A stretch of DNA of 64,000 bases from Alsobacter sp046349155 (GTDB lineage: Bacteria > Pseudomonadota > Alphaproteobacteria > Rhizobiales > Beijerinckiaceae), in contig JAXMCW010000001.1 of NCBI GenBank assembly GCA_046349155.1, positions 2,046,001 to 2,110,000 of the forward strand. Reading direction: 5' to 3'. Numbering within the stretch: position 1 is the stretch's first letter; the number at the start of each line of letters is the position of its first letter. This document shows positions 60,237-64,000 of the stretch, piece by piece. Below the pieces are notes generated by a model, which ran no database searches, was not told where the DNA came from, and was given only the letters and a program-made list of their open reading frames with translations. The position numbers and the translations under genes are program-made.

Positions 60237-60553
60237 ATCGGCTCCGGCCTCGACGGGTTCGCCGCGCGCCGTCCCCGCCATGCCTCAGGAAGGGTCGCGC
60301 GTGTGGCGGCCGGCGCGGCCCGCTCGCCCGTCGTCCCGAAGCTCCGCCCGGCGCGCAGCCCCTTGCAAAGCGCCGGCGTGGCGCTCACTTGACCGGTGTG
60401 GCGGATTGGCCTATTCGGTCCGCTCTCCCAAGATGTTGTCGGTTCACGAGGCCCTCGCGGCCACCGGCCGCTTGGTCGGAAGCCTTTCGCGGAAGGGCGA
60501 TCGGGGCCGCGCCGCGGTCCTCGCCCCTCCCCAACGAGCAGCGGTGCCCCGGC
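60237..60553. other. spacer between tRNA-Trp and secE (317 bases)
   Basis: Contains the secE promoter at 60389-60416 and a long 5' leader. No extra ORF or RNA was recognised. Confidence 0.5.
60389..60416 (+). promoter_or_regulatory. promoter of secE-nusG
   Basis: TTGACC, 16-base spacer, CTATTC, about 138 bases before the secE start. Confidence 0.55.
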
Positions 60554-60751
60554 ATGGCCAAGACGAGCCCCTTCGAATTCCTGCAGCAGGTCCGCAACGA
60601 GGCGGAAAAGGTCACCTGGCCCACGCGCAAGGAGACGCTGGTCACCACCGGCATGGTCTTCGTGATGGTGGTGATCGCCAGCCTGTTCTTCCTTGTCGCC
60701 GACCAGCTGATCCACTGGCTGATCAGCCTCGTCCTCGGCCTCGGCCGCTAG
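60554..60751 (+). CDS. secE: preprotein translocase subunit SecE
   Basis: A 65-residue single-span SecE of the short alphaproteobacterial form. Amphipathic helix PFEFLQQVRNEAEKVTWPTRKETLVTTGMVFVMVVIASLFFLVADQLIHWLISLVLG shows the conserved KVTWPTRKET motif and one membrane helix. With SecY and SecG it forms the protein-export channel. It is followed by nusG 113 bases on. Confidence 0.96.
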   Translation: MAKTSPFEFLQQVRNEAEKVTWPTRKETLVTTGMVFVMVVIASLFFLVADQLIHWLISLVLGLGR

Positions 60752-60864
60752 CGTGGGCCCTGTTTCATCGGAAACACGGGCTTCGCCAGGGTCCTTGATG
60801 GTCGCAAGCTCGGCTGCGGAAGGCCGGTTTCCACCTTTTCGCAGCATGCTCTAGGGAGAAGCGC

Positions 60865-61395
60865 ATGTCCAAGCGCTGGTACATCGTCCACGCCTACTCG
60901 AACTTCGAGAACAAGGTCGCCCAGTCGATCAAGGACCAGGCGCAGCAGCGCCATCTCGAAGACCTCTTCGACGAGGTGATGGTGCCGACCGAGAAGGTCG
61001 TGGAGGTCCGCCGGGGCCGCAAGATCGACACCGAGCGCAAGTTCTTCCCGGGCTACGTGCTCGTGAAGTGCGAGATGACCGACGAGGTCTACCACCTCAT
61101 CAAGAACACGCCGAAGGTCACCGGCTTCCTCGGCACCGACAAGAAGCCCATGCCGATTCCCGACCGCGAGGCGGAGCGCATCAAGGGCCAGGTCCAGGAC
61201 GGCGTCGAGCGGCCCAAGCCCTCCATCTCCTTCGAGATCGGCGAGCAGGTGCGCGTGGCCGACGGCCCCTTCGCCTCGTTCAACGGCACGGTGGAAGAGG
61301 TCGACGAGGGCCGCGCCCGCCTCAAGGTCGCCGTGTCGATCTTCGGCCGCGCCACGCCGGTCGAGCTGGAATACGGGCAGGTCGAGAAGGTCTGA
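60865..61395 (+). CDS. nusG: transcription termination/antitermination factor NusG
   Basis: A 176-residue NusG. The NGN domain (KRWYIVHAYSNFENKVAQSIKDQAQQ ... RKFFPGYVLVKCEMTDEVYHLIKNTPKVTGFLG) and the C-terminal KOW domain (EIGEQVRVADGPFASFNGTVEEVDEGRARLKVAVSIFGRATPVELEYGQVEKV) are both complete. It binds RNA polymerase and either Rho or ribosomal S10. AGGGAG ribosome site before ATG 60865. Confidence 0.98.
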   Translation: MSKRWYIVHAYSNFENKVAQSIKDQAQQRHLEDLFDEVMVPTEKVVEVRRGRKIDTERKFFPGYVLVKCEMTDEVYHLIKNTPKVTGFLGTDKKPMPIPDREAERIKGQVQDGVERPKPSISFEIGEQVRVADGPFASFNGTVEEVDEGRARLKVAVSIFGRATPVELEYGQVEKV

Positions 61396-61423
61396 GGCCC
61401 CTCGCGGGCTCCCGGCCCGCCTC

Positions 61424-61456
61424 GCGAGGTCGCGGTCTCGCGCCGCGCGACCTCGC
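61424..61456 (+). terminator. inverted repeat after nusG
   Basis: An 11-base-pair stem GCGAGGTCGCG/CGCGACCTCGC with an 11-base loop, without a T-run, 28 bases past the nusG stop. A possible Rho-dependent end of the secE-nusG unit or a shared end with the convergent hypothetical gene. Confidence 0.4.
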
Positions 61457-61486
61457 CGTCTCCGGGCGCGCGGCCTCGCGCTCCCG

Positions 61487-61921
61487 TCAGGGCGCGACGA
61501 TCTCCGCCAGGATCCGGTTCACGTCCCCGTCCGCGGCCTTCTGTTGGGACGGGCCGGCGAAGGTCGCGCCCTGCTTGGCGTAGTACTCCCTGTACTCGTC
61601 CAGCATGGGTTCGATGGTTTTTTCCGTCGTCTTCTGAACCGACATCATGATCGTCTCGCCGAGCCCGCGGAGCTCGACGCCGTCCTCGACGGACTTCAGC
61701 TTCCGCGAGTCGGGCACCGTGATCGTGAACGGCCCGGCCGCGTACTTGAAGAGGTAGGGCTTGGCCTGGGCCGGCTGGACGAGGCCTCCGGCGGGCAGCC
61801 CGCCGCGCGCGAGAATGACGGGGAGCGCGCGGGCGACCCGCGCGCGAAGCCGTTTCGAATGCTTCAAGGAACTCCGGTCCTGAAAAGCTGTCCTGAAAAC
61901 CGGGCCAGTCCAGCCGAGCAA
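61487..61921 (-). CDS. hypothetical protein, possible secreted (antisense orientation inside the ribosomal block)
   Basis: A 144-residue frame of no known family, running against nusG and rplK. The C-terminal two thirds look like a real small periplasmic domain (KPYLFKYAAGPFTITVPDSRKLKSVEDGVELRGLGETIMMSVQKTTEKTIEPMLDEYREYYAKQGATFAG). A TTG at 61867 with GGAG before it would give a Sec-like N-terminus (RARVARALPVILARGGLPAGGLVQPAQA); the ATG 61921 gives a longer form. Coding potential is judged from the smooth amino-acid pattern only. Confidence 0.5.
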   Translation of the reverse strand: MLGWTGPVFRTAFQDRSSLKHSKRLRARVARALPVILARGGLPAGGLVQPAQAKPYLFKYAAGPFTITVPDSRKLKSVEDGVELRGLGETIMMSVQKTTEKTIEPMLDEYREYYAKQGATFAGPSQQKAADGDVNRILAEIVAP

Positions 61922-61988
61922 CGGCTCCGTTCAAGCCGGGCCCGTCCGCGGGCCGACGGGCCGGGAGGGCCGGGGAGGGCGCAAGCGC

Positions 61989-62017
61989 TTGCGCCAAGCC
62001 CGTCCTTCGGGTAGTGA
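61989..62017 (+). promoter_or_regulatory. candidate promoter of rplKA
   Basis: TTGCGC, 17-base spacer, TAGTGA, 206 bases before the rplK start. Weak match. Confidence 0.35.
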
Positions 62018-62046
62018 AGCGCGCGTCGGGCGCTGCCCGGCCAGCG

Positions 62047-62070
62047 CCCCGGACTCCGTCCGGGGTTTTT
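62047..62070 (+). terminator. rho-independent-like hairpin in the rplK leader
   Basis: CCCCGGAC/GTCCGGGG stem with a TCC loop followed by five T. It lies between the candidate promoter and rplK, so it could be an attenuator; as a plain terminator it has no obvious upstream gene to end. Confidence 0.6.
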
Positions 62071-62222
62071 CACTGCGGGAGGCATGCCGGTCGCCAGCCG
62101 GGGTCCATGCCGCACCGCAACCTGCAAACCCGGCGCGGTGGGGCGGTCCTCTCGAGGATCCGGTCCGGCCGTGCCAGCCGGCGTCCCGGAAACGGGCCCC
62201 GGCGATCTGAGGAGCAGCCAAC

Positions 62223-62669
62223 ATGGCGAAGAAGATCACGGGCTACGTGAAGCTTCAGGTGCCGGCCGGCGCGGCGAATCCGTCGCCCCCGATCGGTCCC
62301 GCGCTCGGCCAGCGCGGTCTCAACATCATGGAATTCTGCAAGGCCTTCAATGCGCGCACCGCGCAGATGGAGAAGGGCACGCCGATCCCGGTGATTATCA
62401 CCGCCTACCAGGATCGCTCCTTCACCTTCGAGATGAAGCAGCCCCCGGTCACCTACTTCCTGAAGCGGGCGGCCAACCTGAAGCTCGGCAAGAAGCCCGC
62501 CTCCGGCCACAAGACGCCGGGCCGCGGCTTCATCGGCAAGGTCACGAAGGCGCAGATCCGCGAGATCGCGGAGAAGAAGATGCCCGACCTGAACTGCCAT
62601 ACGGTCGAGTCGGCCATGGCGATGATCGAAGGTTCCGCCCGTTCCATGGGCCTCGAGGTGGTGGGGTAA
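62223..62669 (+). CDS. rplK: 50S ribosomal protein L11
   Basis: A 148-residue L11: KKITGYVKLQVPAGAANPSPPIGPALGQRGLNIMEFCKAFNARTAQMEKGTPIPVIITAYQDRSFTFEMKQPPVTYFLKRAANL and the C-terminal RNA-binding part (TKAQIREIAEKKMPDLNCHTVESAMAMIEGSARSMGLEVVG). It binds the GTPase centre of 23S rRNA. Followed by rplA with a three-base gap. Confidence 0.99.
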   Translation: MAKKITGYVKLQVPAGAANPSPPIGPALGQRGLNIMEFCKAFNARTAQMEKGTPIPVIITAYQDRSFTFEMKQPPVTYFLKRAANLKLGKKPASGHKTPGRGFIGKVTKAQIREIAEKKMPDLNCHTVESAMAMIEGSARSMGLEVVG

Positions 62670-62672
62670 GTC

Positions 62673-63389
62673 ATGTCCAAGATCGCCAAGCGCGTCCGCG
62701 CCTCCCGCGAGGGCATCGACCGGGTCAAGCTCTATCCGCTGGCCGAGGCCGTCGACCTCATCAAGTCCCGCGCCACCGCCAAGTTCGACGAGACGGTTGA
62801 AGTCGCCATGAACCTCGGCGTCGACCCGCGTCACGCCGACCAGATGGTGCGCGGCGTCTGCAACCTGCCGAATGGCTCCGGCCGGACCGTCCGCGTGGCC
62901 GTGTTCGCCCGCGGCGGAAAGGCCGACGAGGCCAAGGCCGCCGGCGCCGACGTGGTCGGCGCGGAGGATCTCGTCGAGCAGGTCAACGCCGGCAACATCA
63001 ACTTCGACCGCTGCATCGCCACGCCCGACATGATGGGCCTGGTGGGCCGCCTGGGTAAGGTGCTCGGCCCGCGCGGCCTGATGCCGAACCCGCGCGTCGG
63101 CACGGTGACCCCCGACGTGGCCGGGGCGGTGAAGGCCGCCAAGGGCGGCGCGGTGGAGTTCCGCGTCGAGAAGGCGGGCATCGTGCATGCCGGCGTCGGC
63201 AAGGCCTCGTTCGACGCGCAGAAGCTCGCCGAGAACATCCGCGCCTTCGCGGACGCGGTGGCGCGCGCCAAGCCGTCGGGAGCCAAGGGCACCTACATCA
63301 ACCGCATCGCGATCTCCTCGTCGATGGGCCCGGGCGTGAAGGTCGATCCGGCCACCGTGCTCGGCGCGGGCGGCCAGCCGAACGCCTGA
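62673..63389 (+). CDS. rplA: 50S ribosomal protein L1
   Basis: A 238-residue L1 (KIAKRVRASREGIDRVKLYPLAEAVDLIKSRATAKFDETVEVAMNLGVDPRHADQMVRGVCNLPNGSGRTVRVAVFARGGKADEAKAAGADVVGAEDLVEQV ...). It forms the L1 stalk and can repress its own operon by binding the mRNA. Starts four bases after the rplK stop region, in the same transcript. Confidence 0.99.
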   Translation: MSKIAKRVRASREGIDRVKLYPLAEAVDLIKSRATAKFDETVEVAMNLGVDPRHADQMVRGVCNLPNGSGRTVRVAVFARGGKADEAKAAGADVVGAEDLVEQVNAGNINFDRCIATPDMMGLVGRLGKVLGPRGLMPNPRVGTVTPDVAGAVKAAKGGAVEFRVEKAGIVHAGVGKASFDAQKLAENIRAFADAVARAKPSGAKGTYINRIAISSSMGPGVKVDPATVLGAGGQPNA

Positions 63390-64000
63390 GGCGCGGCCGT
63401 CGGATTCGCTCTGCAGGGCTCCGCTTCGGCGGGGCCCTGTCTGTTTCAGGCCGCGATTCGGCGGGCGGGGCCACGCGGCGGAGGCCGCGAGGCGGCCACC
63501 GCCCGGCCCGCCAGGCGATGAAATGGCCGTGTTTTCTCGGCTGTTACCCGCCAACACGACGGAAGACGCCCGTTTTCGGGCCGGAATCGACGACGTGCGG
63601 AATCGTCGCACCAGACCTGCACGGAACTTTTTCCCGCGAGCGGCGAGGGGGCTTGGCAAGCCTGACAGAACTGTTTATTGACACGCGATGCGTTCCAGAC
63701 ATCGCGCTCTCGACGACCGACTTGCGTCGGCGAGCGCTGTTGGATTTTCGGCGGGGTAACCCGTCGGGAAAAGGCCGGCGGGTCGAGGGGTAACCTTCGG
63801 GCCTCAGCCGGCCATGTCCTGTCCGAGACTGCAGGCGCGTTCACGGTTCCGCGTGGCGCTTAATTCCCGAGAGGGGGCCAGCACAGACGGGGAAGACCGA
63901 TTTCGAGGGTCGCAAGACCCGCGGACCCGGCGAGAGTGACCCTGTTGGTCCTTCTTGTCCAGTCCGCAGAAGGCCGGTTCGAACCATCTCACCGGGCGCG
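63390..64000 (+). promoter_or_regulatory. rplJ leader region, probable L10 autoregulatory leader
   Basis: The 611 bases after rplA contain no ORF of family resemblance; the terminator hairpin is at its start. TTGACA at 63678-63683 and a TTGGCA-like element near 63654 are possible -35 sites. The last about 160 bases are the position where the L10-binding leader of rplJL-rpoB is expected, and the segment around 63840-64000 is rich in possible stems. The rplJ start itself is beyond the window. Confidence 0.4.
63414..63439 (+). terminator. terminator-like hairpin after rplA
   Basis: CAGGGCTCCGC/GCGGGGCCCTG stem (one G-T pair) with a TTCG tetraloop, then TCTGTTT. It lies 24 bases past the rplA stop and may end or attenuate the rplKA transcript before the rplJL-rpoB unit. 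Confidence 0.7.

Larger units (their letters stand above)
61922..62222. other. rplK upstream region (301 bases)
   Basis: Contains the candidate promoter and the leader hairpin listed separately, and GGAG before rplK. No further ORF recognised. Confidence 0.5.

Overview
The window is about 64 kb of high-GC DNA that reads as chromosome of an alphaproteobacterium, most likely a Hyphomicrobiales member related to Methylobacteriaceae/Beijerinckiaceae. Support comes from the folE-hisI pair, a DUF2336 protein beside an SLT transglycosylase, a tuf / tRNA-Trp / secE-nusG / rplKA block, an actP-DUF485 unit, alpha-type promoters and a CtrA-type TTAA-N7-TTAA box. No marker allows genus-level naming.

Region by region: 0-16 kb is housekeeping and general metabolism (hisI edge, folE, Fe-S scaffold, MipA, yidD, thrS, cytochrome c, a YfhO-type membrane protein, flavin enzymes, a CoA-ester lyase/MaoC pair, a lytic transglycosylase, NAD kinase). 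16-25 kb is accessory (a polysaccharide deacetylase-like enzyme, an AT-rich orphan gene, MFS, DUF4142, a metallo-beta-lactamase alkyl sulfatase, VOC, a LemA/TPM operon). At 25.6 kb a decayed IS481-type transposase start abuts a 1357-residue synthetase with condensation, adenylation and carrier domains fused to an acyltransferase-3 membrane domain; an oxalate-CoA-ligase-like enzyme and a PanE-like reductase follow on the same strand. 34.5-41.3 kb carries a complete CUT2 sugar ABC transporter with an RraA-like aldolase and an FMN hydroxyacid oxidase. 41.4-44 kb is a copper module (DUF2946, YcnI, CopC-CopD). 44.6-51.2 kb holds an MHS transporter and an acetate-uptake cluster (DnaQ-like exonuclease, DUF294/CBS/cNMP protein, ActP, DUF485).

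From tRNA-Tyr (53.7 kb) to about 56.4 kb lies a small acquired-looking island: an IS3 OrfA relic, an EamA half-transporter, a CDF cation exporter, a Met/His-rich secreted protein and a Crp/Fnr regulator. A gene-free stretch with a strong leftward promoter and tRNA-Gly follow. The right end is the translation/transcription block tuf, tRNA-Trp, secE, nusG, rplK, rplA, and the leader of rplJ, which itself lies past the edge.

The most unusual item is the C-A-PCP-acyltransferase-3 fusion: it would couple aminoacyl activation on a carrier protein directly to an integral membrane acyltransferase, a logic resembling the separate DltA/DltC/DltB proteins but in one chain. All functions are inferred from sequence read by eye; no database search was possible.
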